A stretch of 40,945 bases of DNA, taken from contig JBBRNH010000044.1 of the NCBI GenBank assembly GCA_038230415.1, positions 1 through 40,945 of the forward strand, written 5' to 3'. Shown here in pieces: positions 25,338 through 34,171 of the stretch. The position numbers and the translations under genes were made by a program. The notes below the pieces were generated by a model. That model was not told the DNA's origin, made no database searches, and saw only the letters and a list, made by a program, of their open reading frames with translations. How positions within the stretch are numbered: the first letter of the stretch is position 1; the number at the start of each line of letters is the position of its first letter. This DNA is from JBBRNH01 sp038230415 (GTDB lineage Bacteria > Bacteroidota > Bacteroidia > Cytophagales > Spirosomataceae).

Positions 25338-27383
25338 TTAGCCCGAAATCACCGTTCCCAGCAATTTCGCAATTTCCATATCCACCCGTTTGAAGTGCAT
25401 AAACTCGGTTAGCACGGCATCGGCATCACCCTCGTTGCTGTTCATCTGACGTTTAAGGTCGGCCATCTTCTGCTCGGCAATCATCTTTTTTATCCGTAAA
25501 ACATTCCCGAAGGCGGCATCCGACAGAATTTTTGCGTTGTCGTCGGTCTCGGCAGGCACGTAAATTTCGTGTTTGGCCCAGCCTTCGCTGATCTCGTGGC
25601 GGGTGGTGGTGAGGTCAATGGTTTCGCGCTGAAAGGCGGGCTGGTCAAGAGCCGTGCTACCTCCGTTGTCTACCGAATGATACAGGAAATCGGTAGCGGC
25701 CAGAATTTTGCCCTGCGCGTAGGCTTCGCGGAACAGCGCGAGCATGAGGTTATACGGCGGATTCTGAAACTCAACCTCGTGGAGTTCAGAGAGCATATAT
25801 TGGCACAGCGTGAAGCCCGGTTCCAGCTCGCGCTCGCCGTAGTTCAGCAGCAGCCGCAGACATTCCTGCTCCTGATAGGCGAGGGGATTGATAAAAGATT
25901 CACGTAATGATTCTCGGCCAGAAGACCGTTCACCTTTTTTATCCCTATCGGCAGACGATATACCGGCTTCTTCAAGCAGCCCATTTAGGTTCTCCGGGCC
26001 TTTGGGTTCTAATTTTTCCTCTCTGCGTTTTTGTAATTCAGAGTCATGGTTTTGCTTCTCTCTTTGTTTCCTAATTAGCCGATTACTTTCATAAACAATA
26101 GTTTTTTCATCAGCTTTAAAAATTCCTGCAATCTCTTTAAACAAGACATTTCTCTTAAGGACATCTTCAATTTTGTTTATGCTGGTAATTACTTCAGTTG
26201 TCGCAGACCCTATTTTTGAAGGGTCTGCTCCCGCTTCACTGATTAGCAGTTTAGCTTTAAACTCGATAAAGTCCTGGGCGTTGGTCTGAATGTATGTTTT
26301 GAAGGCTTCGGCCCCCACGCGCTGCACATAACTGTCGGGGTCTTCACCGTCGGGCAGCAGCAGCAGTTTCAGGTTCATGCCCTCTTCCAGCACTAAGTCA
26401 AGCCCGCGCAAAGCCGCCTTGATGCCCGCCGAATCGCCATCGTAGAGAATGGTAATGTTTTGCGTAAACCGGGCGATGAGCCGAATCTGACCGGGCGTGA
26501 GCGACGTTCCCGACGAGGCCACTACGTTCTGAATCCCGGCCTGATGCAGCGAAATCACGTCGGTATAACCCTCGGTAAGGTAGCAGACATCGGTTTGGCG
26601 GATGGACTGTTTGGCCTGAAAAATGCCGTACAGCACATCGCTTTTGTGATAAACCTCGGTTTCGGGCGAGTTCAGGTACTTCGGCTGGTCTTTGTCTTTA
26701 ATCAGGATTCTGGCCCCAAACGCAATCACGCGGCCCGCCACGTTATGGATCGGGAACATGACCCGCGCCCGGAAACGGTCGAACACCTTGCCATCATCGC
26801 GCCGGAGAATCAGGCCCGCCTTTTCGAGAATATCCAGGCTATACCCCCGTTTCTGTCCTTCCTGCCGCAGTGCATCCCAGATGTTCAGGCTGTAACCAAG
26901 TTCAAATGTATCAATGGCGGGGTTCAGAAAACCACGCTCCCTGAAATAACTCAGCCCGATGCTACGCCCTTCCTCGGTCTGCTGCATGGTCTCCTGAAAA
27001 AATGTTTTGGCAAAATTCAGGGCGATAAACAGGCTTTCGCGCTCGTTTTGGCGGAGGAGTTCTTCGGGCGATTGCTCGCGTTCCTCGATTTCGATGCCGT
27101 ACTTTTTGGCGAGATACCGCAGGGCTTCGGGGTAGCCGATGTTCTCGATGTCCATCACAAACCGCACCGAATCACCGGCTTTGCCGCAGCCGAAGCACTT
27201 GTAGATGCCCCGCGCCGGGTTGACGTTGAAGGACGGTGATTTCTCGTTATGAAACGGGCAGCAGGCGGTGTAGTTACTGCCCCGTTTTTTGAGCGAGACA
27301 AACTCGCCGACAACTTCGAGAATATCGGCGGCTTGGCGGATTCGGTCAATGGTTTCTTCGGGGATACGCATCTGGAAAGACAA
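25338..27383 (-). CDS. dnaG: DNA primase
   Basis: The 681-residue protein has the CHC2 zinc ribbon (Cys42, His45, Cys63, Cys66; CCPFHNEKSPSF, YKCFGCGKAGD). A primase core and TOPRIM domain follow, with Glu in LTEGYTDVISLHQAG and acidic pair DGD in ILYDGDSAGIKAAL. A charged linker and a C-terminal DnaB-binding-type helical region complete it. It makes RNA primers at the replication fork. An internal Met5 (MRIPEETIDRIRQAADI) is an equally good start at 27371, given the very close upstream -7 box. The linker-coding stretch (about 25980-26275) is markedly more AT-rich than the rest of the gene. Confidence 0.96.
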   Translation of the reverse strand: MSFQMRIPEETIDRIRQAADILEVVGEFVSLKKRGSNYTACCPFHNEKSPSFNVNPARGIYKCFGCGKAGDSVRFVMDIENIGYPEALRYLAKKYGIEIEEREQSPEELLRQNERESLFIALNFAKTFFQETMQQTEEGRSIGLSYFRERGFLNPAIDTFELGYSLNIWDALRQEGQKRGYSLDILEKAGLILRRDDGKVFDRFRARVMFPIHNVAGRVIAFGARILIKDKDQPKYLNSPETEVYHKSDVLYGIFQAKQSIRQTDVCYLTEGYTDVISLHQAGIQNVVASSGTSLTPGQIRLIARFTQNITILYDGDSAGIKAALRGLDLVLEEGMNLKLLLLPDGEDPDSYVQRVGAEAFKTYIQTNAQDFIEFKAKLLISEAGADPSKIGSATTEVITSINKIEDVLKRNVLFKEIAGIFKADEKTIVYESNRLIRKQREKQNHDSELQKRREEKLEPKGPENLNGLLEEAGISSADRDKKGERSSGRESLRESFINPLAYQEQECLRLLLNYGERELEPGFTLCQYMLSELHEVEFQNPPYNLMLALFREAYAQGKILAATDFLYHSVDNGGSTALDQPAFQRETIDLTTTRHEISEGWAKHEIYVPAETDDNAKILSDAAFGNVLRIKKMIAEQKMADLKRQMNSNEGDADAVLTEFMHFKRVDMEIAKLLGTVISG

Positions 27384-27400
27384 CGGGCTGGTTGGTTCAC

Positions 27401-27408
27401 CAAAGGTA
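27401..27408 (-). promoter_or_regulatory. -7 box of dnaG
   Basis: On the minus strand this reads TACCTTTG, matching TAnnTTTG and identical to the HU -7 box. It is only 17 bases before the first ATG, which favours translation from the second Met at 27371. The nearest upstream TTTG (27436-27439) is 27 bases away, too far for a normal -33. Confidence 0.5.
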
Positions 27409-27672
27409 GTTAAAGCGGATGTTTAGGGGGTTTCGCAAAAAAAATTTGGCTTGGCTGTTCCCCCGAACTCTTCTTTTTACGACTAAGCCGGTGAAGACAG
27501 GAAACACAAGTCTATCCACCCAAGTCAATCCCGGTTATCTCCACACCATTGCTTCTCCCGGTAGCCGATGCACCCCGCGTCGGCTGCTTCTTTTGGGTCA
27601 AATTTTTGGCCTTGTTTTTGCTAAAGTCAAGATAAACAGCACCGTTTCGGGCCGTGCTATTCATTCGCTGAC

Positions 27673-27680
27673 TATTTTTG
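27673..27680 (+). promoter_or_regulatory. -7 box of the haloperoxidase lipoprotein gene
   Basis: TATTTTTG matches TAnnTTTG and ends one base before a possible ATG at 27681. That implies initiation further down, at 27687 or later. The remaining dnaG-lipoprotein gap (27409-27672) shows no gene or clear repeat. Confidence 0.45.
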
Positions 27681-27686
27681 ATGATT

Positions 27687-29105
27687 ATGGAACAACGCTT
27701 ACTCACCGCCCCGTCCGCCGGAGCGCATTCACCGCACCGATATGCTGGTGGTTTGCCCGTTATCTGGCTGGCTCTTGCCCTGATGGTTTGGTTGCAGGGC
27801 TGCCGCAAACAACCCGGCGATGAAGCGGTTAATCCGCAGCCCACGCCCACCGTAACCCCGGTTCCGATGGGCAAATCGGCCAGTATGCTCAGTTCAGACG
27901 TGGCTACCAAGTGGGCCGCGTTGCACCTCAAATTAGCCCAAACCTCACCCGGAGCCACGCCCCCGGTGGTGTCGCGGGCGGTGGGTTATGCCGGTCTCGC
28001 GCTGTATGAAGCGGTGGTGCCGGGTATGACCGACTACCAAAGTTTGGTGGGACAGGTGCAGAGCCTGACCGCGCTACCGATGGTCGAAAACGCCAAAGAA
28101 TACAACTGGGGAGCCAGTGCAAACGCGGCCCAGGCACAGATTTTGCGGGGCCTGTATGCCAACACCTCCGATGCTAACAAGAAGACAATTGACTCATTAG
28201 AATCGGTATTGACTGCCGATTTTTTGAAAGAGTCGGCCAAAGATATTACCGACCGTTCGGCGGTTTTCGGCAAGGCAATCGCCAATGCCATTTTCGAGTA
28301 TTCAAAAACGGATGGCGGCCACGAAGGGTATGGGCGAAATTTTCCGGCAAGCTATGCGGTGCCAACGGGCGTAGGATTCTGGATGCCGACCAGTACGCAG
28401 AAAGTGCCGATGCAACCGACATGGGGTCAAAATCGGGTATTTGTGAAGCTAAATGCATACGTGAGTGTGCAACCGCATACCCCCTACTCGACCAATGCAA
28501 AATCTGACTTTTTCAAAAATGCCAATGAGGTCTATCAAGCTGGCAAAACCCTGACCGATGAACAGAAAGCCATTGCTCTGTTCTGGGCCGACGATCCGGG
28601 CAAGACCTTTACGCCGGCGGCTCACGCCACGTCTATTCTGACGCAGATTATTCGGGACAATGGCATGAAACTCAACGTTGCCGCCGAAGGCTATGCCAAA
28701 GTGGGTCTCGCCACCGCCGATGCCTTTATCTGTTGCTGGCGGATCAAATACCAATACAATCTGATACGTCCCATTTCGTATATCAACTTAGCGATTGACC
28801 CGAAGTGGACGGCGTTTCTGGCAACTCCACCCTTCCCCGAATACACATCGGGCCACAGCAGCGGCTCAGGGGCAGCAGCAGCAGCCTTAGCCAGCGTGTT
28901 TGGCGAAGCCTGGAATTTTACCGACCATTCGCACGACAGCCGGGGCCTGAAAGCACGGTCGTTCAAATCGTTTACTGAATACGCCAATGAAGCGGCCCTG
29001 TCGCGGCTGTATGGTGGCATCCACTACCGCGAGAGCAACGAGCGCGGCATGATTAATGGCCGGAACGTGGCGCAGAATGTGCTGGCATTGACCTGGAAAA
29101 AGTAA
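27687..29105 (+). CDS. Vanadium-dependent haloperoxidase / PAP2-like lipoprotein
   Basis: The product is 472 residues from the ATG at 27687. The N-terminus has a lipobox (VWLQGC) after a hydrophobic stretch, preceded by an unusually long hydrophilic lead, so a later start is possible. The mature protein is all-helical and matches bacterial vanadium haloperoxidase-like PAP2 proteins. The phosphate/vanadate-binding signatures are YTSGHSSGSG (His390) and GGIHYRESNERG (His446, Arg448). The fold serves halide oxidation or phosphomonoester hydrolysis, and sequence does not decide between them. As a lipoprotein it should be periplasmic or surface-exposed. It is not closely similar to the tandem PAP2 protein at 12608. 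Confidence 0.82.
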   Translation: MEQRLLTAPSAGAHSPHRYAGGLPVIWLALALMVWLQGCRKQPGDEAVNPQPTPTVTPVPMGKSASMLSSDVATKWAALHLKLAQTSPGATPPVVSRAVGYAGLALYEAVVPGMTDYQSLVGQVQSLTALPMVENAKEYNWGASANAAQAQILRGLYANTSDANKKTIDSLESVLTADFLKESAKDITDRSAVFGKAIANAIFEYSKTDGGHEGYGRNFPASYAVPTGVGFWMPTSTQKVPMQPTWGQNRVFVKLNAYVSVQPHTPYSTNAKSDFFKNANEVYQAGKTLTDEQKAIALFWADDPGKTFTPAAHATSILTQIIRDNGMKLNVAAEGYAKVGLATADAFICCWRIKYQYNLIRPISYINLAIDPKWTAFLATPPFPEYTSGHSSGSGAAAAALASVFGEAWNFTDHSHDSRGLKARSFKSFTEYANEAALSRLYGGIHYRESNERGMINGRNVAQNVLALTWKK

Positions 29106-29166
29106 AGAACAGCACGGCGATCAGTTATGATTTTGCCCTCCATTTAATGTCTTGATGTATAGCATA

Positions 29167-31044
29167 CTATCTTTTGTTCAGTAGAAACTGTACCCGCCCG
29201 GCAGCCGGAAACCGGGTTTCGGCAACGGGTTTTCCGTAGCGGCTGTAAAACTGCCTGACCTGTTCAGGAGGCAGCAGATCGGGGTAGAGGTTGATACCGG
29301 CAAAATCGTTTTTTCGGAGGAAGTTATCCAGAAACTGCCAGTCAGCTTGGGTAAAAGCATGGTCGGGAGTCAGCAGCCGGGGCCAGCCATTGCGCCGGAA
29401 CGGTTCGGTTTGAGCCAGACTCAGCCGCCCGAAATACTGCCCAACTCCTTTTTTGTCGTAAAACCGCCGAAACGTAAACACCGCGTTCTGCGCCTGATAA
29501 TGCGGGCAAAGCTCGGCGGTGGCGGTTGGCCCGTCGGCCCCGGTAATACAAAACGGCCAGTCTAAAATGGCTTCGCCGGGCGTATTTTTTACCACGTCCA
29601 CATACCGAAAAAACGACGCGGGCAGCGCGGACCGCTCGATTGTCAAATAACGCGAATACGGATATATCCATTCGGTCAGCATCAACACACCTAACGCGCT
29701 CATTGCCAACCAGTTTGCGCGGTTTTTGGGAAGCGGCACGTATAGGGCCAGCAGGCCCAGCAAAACCGGGTAAATAAGACTGGCACGCCCCCCGTGCCGG
29801 TTAAAGGCAAACCAGGGGAAGATTTTGAGCGTCGGCAGCAGCAGTGGATGATAGAGCAGGCACAGAGCCAGAGTCACCACAATTGGTAGCCACAAGGCCA
29901 CCCGTCGCCGGATGTTCCACCCGCCCACCGCAGCCGCCATAACCAGCCACAGGCCGGGCCGGGTTTGGCCGTAGGTCTCGAAACTGTCTTCAAAAATTGC
30001 CTGATAATCAATGATGTACGCATCAAACGGTGGCAAATACGGAATCAGTAACCGGGCCGGGTGCGACCACATCCGGGAGGGTATTGTATCGCCAAAATCG
30101 AACTGCCGGGCGTTGATAACAATCTGGAGGGTGAGGGGGAGATAGAGCCAGAGAATGAGCAGGAAGAAAGTCAAAAAGGGCCAATTCTGTCTTTTCTTCC
30201 ATTGCTTGACCACCCCCAACCCCCTCCTAAAACAGGAGGGGGCTTTCTCAAAAGCTGCGTTTTTGTTAGGAGAGCCGAAGGCTTTTTGGCCCCCTCCTGT
30301 TTTAGGAGGGGGTTGGGGGTGGTCGGCTTGGCAACCAAACGATACACATATCAAAAATACACCACCCGCCACCGTCGTAAAGGCCAGCCCGAACCCGGCC
30401 ACGTACCCTAATTCCTGACTCAACACCAACACGTGCAACGTGGCCCAGCCAATCAAAAAAGAGAACGTAACCTCTGCCCCCCCTTTTTCTGGGGTGGGCG
30501 CAGGGGGGGTAGTCAGCAGCCGAAACGTTGCCACGATGCACAAAACCGTATAATGCCCGACGCAGACGTTGAGATGAACCGGAAATTTGAAGAGCGCGTA
30601 GAAATTAAAGACCGATACCACCAGCCCAAACACGAACAACCGCCAGGCCGGAAAGCGGTTTCGCAGCAGCCAAAACGAGCCGAGAGCCGTGATGACTACA
30701 CTGTACACGTAGTAAAACTGAATGTATGGCCCCGGCTTATTGCCATTGAACCAGTAGCAGAGTGCGTACCAATAATCACGCTCGAAACCCCAGTCGAGAA
30801 ACGTTTGGTTGGTACCGTAGGGATAAAACGTCTGGTTATTATCGAGATTGAGGTGCGGAAAGGGCCACAGCGTCAGGTTTTTACCGAAATAATAGCCCAC
30901 GTATTCATACACATCGGTGTCGTTCCCGTCTGATAGCGGCTGCGAAAAATCACCAACGGCCCAGACCACCAGCCCCGTCACAATGAGGCCGAGGGCCAAA
31001 AACCAATACAGGGTAGTGCGGGGCAACGGAGACGCGTAGGGCAT
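29167..31044 (-). CDS. Polytopic membrane protein, probable GT-C-type glycosyltransferase, carrying repeat-derived inserts
   Basis: The 625-residue protein has about ten membrane helices, the first at about 12-31 (TLYWFLALGLIVTGLVVWAV). A periplasmic-loop acidic motif follows it (LSDGNDTDVYEYVGYYFGKN). A soluble C-terminal region covers about 490-625. The layout resembles YfhO/GT-C membrane glycosyltransferases that use lipid-linked sugars, but no family motif is decisive. Two loops are interrupted by repeat-derived peptides. One is a 39-residue stretch at 241-279 (DHPQPPPKTGGGQ...GLGVV) encoded by a perfect palindromic element. The other is a shorter one (TTPPAPTPEKGGAEV) from a C/G-tract element. 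Both are in frame, so the gene appears functional. It is divergent from leuS with an abutting promoter. Confidence 0.65.
   Translation of the reverse strand: MPYASPLPRTTLYWFLALGLIVTGLVVWAVGDFSQPLSDGNDTDVYEYVGYYFGKNLTLWPFPHLNLDNNQTFYPYGTNQTFLDWGFERDYWYALCYWFNGNKPGPYIQFYYVYSVVITALGSFWLLRNRFPAWRLFVFGLVVSVFNFYALFKFPVHLNVCVGHYTVLCIVATFRLLTTPPAPTPEKGGAEVTFSFLIGWATLHVLVLSQELGYVAGFGLAFTTVAGGVFLICVSFGCQADHPQPPPKTGGGQKAFGSPNKNAAFEKAPSCFRRGLGVVKQWKKRQNWPFLTFFLLILWLYLPLTLQIVINARQFDFGDTIPSRMWSHPARLLIPYLPPFDAYIIDYQAIFEDSFETYGQTRPGLWLVMAAAVGGWNIRRRVALWLPIVVTLALCLLYHPLLLPTLKIFPWFAFNRHGGRASLIYPVLLGLLALYVPLPKNRANWLAMSALGVLMLTEWIYPYSRYLTIERSALPASFFRYVDVVKNTPGEAILDWPFCITGADGPTATAELCPHYQAQNAVFTFRRFYDKKGVGQYFGRLSLAQTEPFRRNGWPRLLTPDHAFTQADWQFLDNFLRKNDFAGINLYPDLLPPEQVRQFYSRYGKPVAETRFPAAGRVQFLLNKR
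30208..30324. repeat. Palindromic element inside a coding gene (117 bp)
   Basis: Perfect 36-base inverted arms (30208-30243 and 30289-30324) flank a 45-base centre. Each arm contains an inner palindrome, CCCCTCCT/AGGAGGGG. The length is 39 codons exactly, keeping the membrane-protein frame open. It encodes a Pro/Gly-rich insert in a loop between membrane helices. Confidence 0.9.
30471..30511. repeat. C7/G7 inverted element inside the same coding gene
   Basis: Seven C (30477-30483) and seven G (30503-30509) flank a GC-rich centre. It is translated in frame as TPPAPTPEKGGAEV between two membrane segments. This looks like a second, shorter member of the repeat class inserted in this gene. Confidence 0.55.
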
Positions 31045-31060
31045 AGCGGGGCAAAAGTCC

Positions 31061-31076
31061 TATTTTTGCAAAAGTA
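31061..31076. promoter_or_regulatory. Back-to-back divergent -7 boxes
   Basis: TATTTTTG (plus, 31061-31068) abuts CAAAAGTA (31069-31076), which reads TACTTTTG on the minus strand. Both match TAnnTTTG. The first would serve leuS and the second the membrane protein, so RNA polymerase probably cannot occupy both at once. Confidence 0.55.
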
Positions 31077-31078
31077 AC

Positions 31079-31155
31079 GCGGACTTGTACTCCGCAGTCA
31101 ATCGCGGTAGGGACTTGTCTTGTATAAACTCTGCTGCCAATAACCTCTGCGGAGT
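31079..31155 (+). promoter_or_regulatory. Structured leuS leader
   Basis: The presumed leuS leader holds a local hairpin GCGGA-CTTGTAC-TCCGC (31079-31095), a direct repeat GGACTTGT (31081 and 31111), and a long-range 9-bp pairing ACTCCGCAG/CTGCGGAGT (31089-31097 with 31147-31155). The first and last are mutually exclusive, so it could be an attenuator. It may equally be another dispersed palindrome. Confidence 0.35.
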
Positions 31156-31192
31156 GCAATGGCAACGGCCAACCGTCCGCATTACTTTCACT

Positions 31193-34060
31193 ATGGACTA
31201 CAACCACCGCGACACCGAACAGAAATGGCAGCGTTTCTGGGACGAAAACCAAACCTACCGCGTCGAAACCGACGCAACACGCCCCAAATATTACGTTCTC
31301 GATATGTTTCCCTACCCGTCGGGAGCGGGGCTACACGTAGGGCATCCGCTGGGCTATATTGCCTCTGACATTGTTTCGCGCTACAAACGGCTCCGAGGTT
31401 TCAATGTGCTGCACCCGATGGGCTTCGACTCGTTTGGCCTGCCCGCCGAGCAATACGCCATTCAGACCGGCCAGCATCCCGCCACTACTACCGAGGTTAA
31501 CCTGACGCGCTACATCGAGCAACTCAAAAATATCGGCTTCAGCTATGACTGGTCACGGGAAGTAAAAACCTCATCGCCAGACTATTACAAATGGACGCAG
31601 TGGGTTTTTATGGAACTCTTCCGGTCGTGGTATAACCGCGATACAGACAGGGCCGAACCCATAGAAACCCTCATCGAGAAATTTGCGGCCAACGGTACAA
31701 CCGGGGTTTATGCGGTTTGCGACGATGATTGCCCAACCTTCACCGCCGACGATTGGAACGCCAAAACCGAAACCGAACAGTATGCCATTACGCTGAAATA
31801 CCGCCTGACCTACTTAGCCGATGCGGTCGTGAATTTCTGCCCGGCTTTAGGTATGGTGCTGGCAAACGACGAAGTAAAGGACGGTGTTTCGGAGCGGGGC
31901 GGCTACCCGGTGGTGCAGAAACGGATGCGGCAGTGGATGATGCGAATCACGGCCTACGCCGACCGGCTGATTACCGGCCTCGATACGATTGACTGGACCG
32001 ATTCACTCAAAGAACAACAACGCAACTGGATTGGGAGAAGCGTGGGAGCATCGGTTAAGTTTGTGGCTACCCATGCCGAAATTGACCGACTGTGGGTGTC
32101 TATCGAAGTATTCACCACCCGCGTCGACACCATTTTTGGCGTGACGTTTATGGTGCTGGCCCCGGAGCATGAACTCGTGGAAAGCCTGACCACGCCCGAA
32201 CAGCGCGAAGCCGTTGATGCCTACGTCAACGCGGCCAAACTTCGCCCGGAGCGTGACCGCATGGCCGATGCCAAAACCGTGTCGGGTGTGTTTACGGGGA
32301 GTTATTGCCGGAACCCGGTCAATAACGAACCCGTCCCGATTTACTTGGCTGACTACGTGCTGGCCGGGTATGGCACGGGCGCGGTGATGGCCGTACCGTC
32401 GGGCGATCAGCGTGACTGGCTCTTTGCCAAACATTTTGGTCTGCCCATTATCCCGATCTTAGACGGGCAAAAAGACATTGATACTCAGGCCGATAATACC
32501 AAAGAGGGTCGCTACATCAACTCCGGGTTTATCAACGGCCTGGCATACAAAGAAGCCACGACTGCCCTGATTGACTTTCTGGAAAAACGCGGCATGGGCA
32601 AAGGCAAAGTCAATTTCCGGCTGCGCGATGCCGTGTTCAGCCGCCAACGCTACTGGGGCGAACCCGTGCCGGTGTATTTCAGGCCCCGCGTGGATTCGCC
32701 CAACGCCGACGGCTCCGTTTTGCCCTATCTGATTGACGAAGCCGACTTGCCCCTCGAACTGCCCGCCGTTGATAAATACCTCCCTACCGAAACCGGCGAA
32801 CCACCGCTGGGCCGCGCCGAGGGATGGAAATACCAAAACCAGTTCGATTACGAACTCAGCACCATGCCGGGCTGGGCGGGGTCGTCGTGGTACTGGTATC
32901 GGTACATGGATCCGCAGAACCGAACCGAGTTTGCCAGCCGCGAAGCCATTGATTACTGGCAAAGCGTTGACCTCTACATTGGCGGCACCGAACACGCCAC
33001 CGGCCACCTGCTGTATAGCCGTTTCTGGAACAAATTCATGAAAGACCGGGGCTATGTGCCGCACGAAGAACCGTTCCAGAAACTCATCAATCAGGGCATG
33101 ATTCAGGGCCGGAGCAATTTCGTGTATCGAATCAAAGGCACAGGCGGTGAAGGTGTTGCTCCCGTTTTTGTATCAGCCGGGAGGCTCGAAGGCATGGACA
33201 CCACGCCGTTGCACGTTGACGTGAACATCGTGGAAAACGATATTCTGAATATAGAAGCGTTCATCCAATCAAGGGCCGATTTAGTAAACAGCACCGATGG
33301 TTTGCCAGCCGGGTTCTTATTTGAATCAAACGGCGCGTACCTCTGCGGGGTCGAAATCGAGAAAATGTCGAAATCGAAATTCAACGTCGTCAATCCCGAT
33401 ACGATAGTGGAGAAATACGGGGCCGATGTGTTGCGGCTGTACGAAATGTTTCTCGGCCCCCTCGAACAGGCCAAACCCTGGAACACCAACGGCATTGACG
33501 GCACGTTTCGGTTTATCAAAAAATTCTGGAAACTGTTTTTCAACGGCGACGCAACGAGCGACTCTGACTGGATTGTGACCGACACCGCGCCTACCCCCGC
33601 CGAACTCAAAATCCTGCACCGAACCATCAAAAAAACGCAGGACGACATCGAGAATTTCTCGTTCAACACGTCGGTCAGTTCGTTTATGATTTGTGTGAAT
33701 GAGTTGGCCGCGCTCAAATGCAGCAGCCGGGCCGTGTTGCAGGATTTGGTGCTGTTGCTCTCACCCTACGCCCCCCACGTTTGCGAAGAACTCTGGGCCG
33801 CACTTGGCAACGAGCCGGGCAGTGTATCGCGGGCGACGTGGCCGGTGTTTAATCCGGTGTATCTCGTCGAAGATTCGTTTGCTTACCCGATTCAAATCAA
33901 CGGCAAGGTGCGAATAACCATGAATTTTGCCGCCGACCGCCCCGCAACGGAGATTGAACAGGTGGTTTTGGCCGATGAAACGGTTCAGAAATGGATGGAA
34001 GGCAAACCCCCGAAAAAGGTGGTTGTGGTGCCAAAACGGATTGTGAATGTGGTGGTGTAA
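31193..34060 (+). CDS. leuS: Leucyl-tRNA synthetase
   Basis: From the ATG at 31193 the product is 955 residues, starting DYNHRDTEQKWQRFWDENQT, as in the family. The frame remains open upstream, but that stretch is leader-like. HIGH is HVGH (48-51) and KMSKS is at 724-728. An editing domain (CP1, about 235-430) includes TRVDTIFGVTFMVLAPEH. The tRNA-binding helical bundle follows, and the C-terminal domain ends VVVVPKRIVNVVV. A long insertion before KMSKS (about 640-720) is usual in Bacteroidota LeuS. It charges tRNA-Leu in the cytoplasm and edits mischarged species. It is divergent from the membrane protein and convergent with the fasciclin gene. Confidence 0.97.
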   Translation: MDYNHRDTEQKWQRFWDENQTYRVETDATRPKYYVLDMFPYPSGAGLHVGHPLGYIASDIVSRYKRLRGFNVLHPMGFDSFGLPAEQYAIQTGQHPATTTEVNLTRYIEQLKNIGFSYDWSREVKTSSPDYYKWTQWVFMELFRSWYNRDTDRAEPIETLIEKFAANGTTGVYAVCDDDCPTFTADDWNAKTETEQYAITLKYRLTYLADAVVNFCPALGMVLANDEVKDGVSERGGYPVVQKRMRQWMMRITAYADRLITGLDTIDWTDSLKEQQRNWIGRSVGASVKFVATHAEIDRLWVSIEVFTTRVDTIFGVTFMVLAPEHELVESLTTPEQREAVDAYVNAAKLRPERDRMADAKTVSGVFTGSYCRNPVNNEPVPIYLADYVLAGYGTGAVMAVPSGDQRDWLFAKHFGLPIIPILDGQKDIDTQADNTKEGRYINSGFINGLAYKEATTALIDFLEKRGMGKGKVNFRLRDAVFSRQRYWGEPVPVYFRPRVDSPNADGSVLPYLIDEADLPLELPAVDKYLPTETGEPPLGRAEGWKYQNQFDYELSTMPGWAGSSWYWYRYMDPQNRTEFASREAIDYWQSVDLYIGGTEHATGHLLYSRFWNKFMKDRGYVPHEEPFQKLINQGMIQGRSNFVYRIKGTGGEGVAPVFVSAGRLEGMDTTPLHVDVNIVENDILNIEAFIQSRADLVNSTDGLPAGFLFESNGAYLCGVEIEKMSKSKFNVVNPDTIVEKYGADVLRLYEMFLGPLEQAKPWNTNGIDGTFRFIKKFWKLFFNGDATSDSDWIVTDTAPTPAELKILHRTIKKTQDDIENFSFNTSVSSFMICVNELAALKCSSRAVLQDLVLLLSPYAPHVCEELWAALGNEPGSVSRATWPVFNPVYLVEDSFAYPIQINGKVRITMNFAADRPATEIEQVVLADETVQKWMEGKPPKKVVVVPKRIVNVVV

Positions 34061-34081
34061 CGTAGTTTTTTGTTTTACGGT

Positions 34082-34162
34082 CGCTTTTGCCATTCCGACG
34101 ACAGGAGGAATCTACCCGGCTCAACAATGTAGATTCCTCCTGTCGTCGGAATGGCAAAAGCG
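34082..34162. repeat. Perfect 34-bp palindrome between leuS and the fasciclin gene
   Basis: Left arm 34082-34115 and right arm 34129-34162 are exact complements around a 13-base loop (ccggctcaacaat). The core CATTCCGACGACAGGAGGAA resembles a repeat common in Bacteroidota genomes. Lying between convergent stops, it probably also ends both transcripts. Confidence 0.9.
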
Positions 34163-34171
34163 GTAGCAACA

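Noticed and set aside
27512..27958. Minus-strand open frame across the haloperoxidase start
   Set aside because: Antisense shadow of the lipoprotein gene with no recognisable motif.
31079..31155. T-box riboswitch before leuS
   Set aside because: No T-box consensus, specifier loop or terminator/antiterminator pair was seen, and T-boxes are not typical of this phylum.
31085..31192. N-terminal extension of leuS
   Set aside because: The added residues are unlike any LeuS; the canonical start DYNHRDTEQKW follows the ATG at 31193 and the upstream stretch is leader with repeats.
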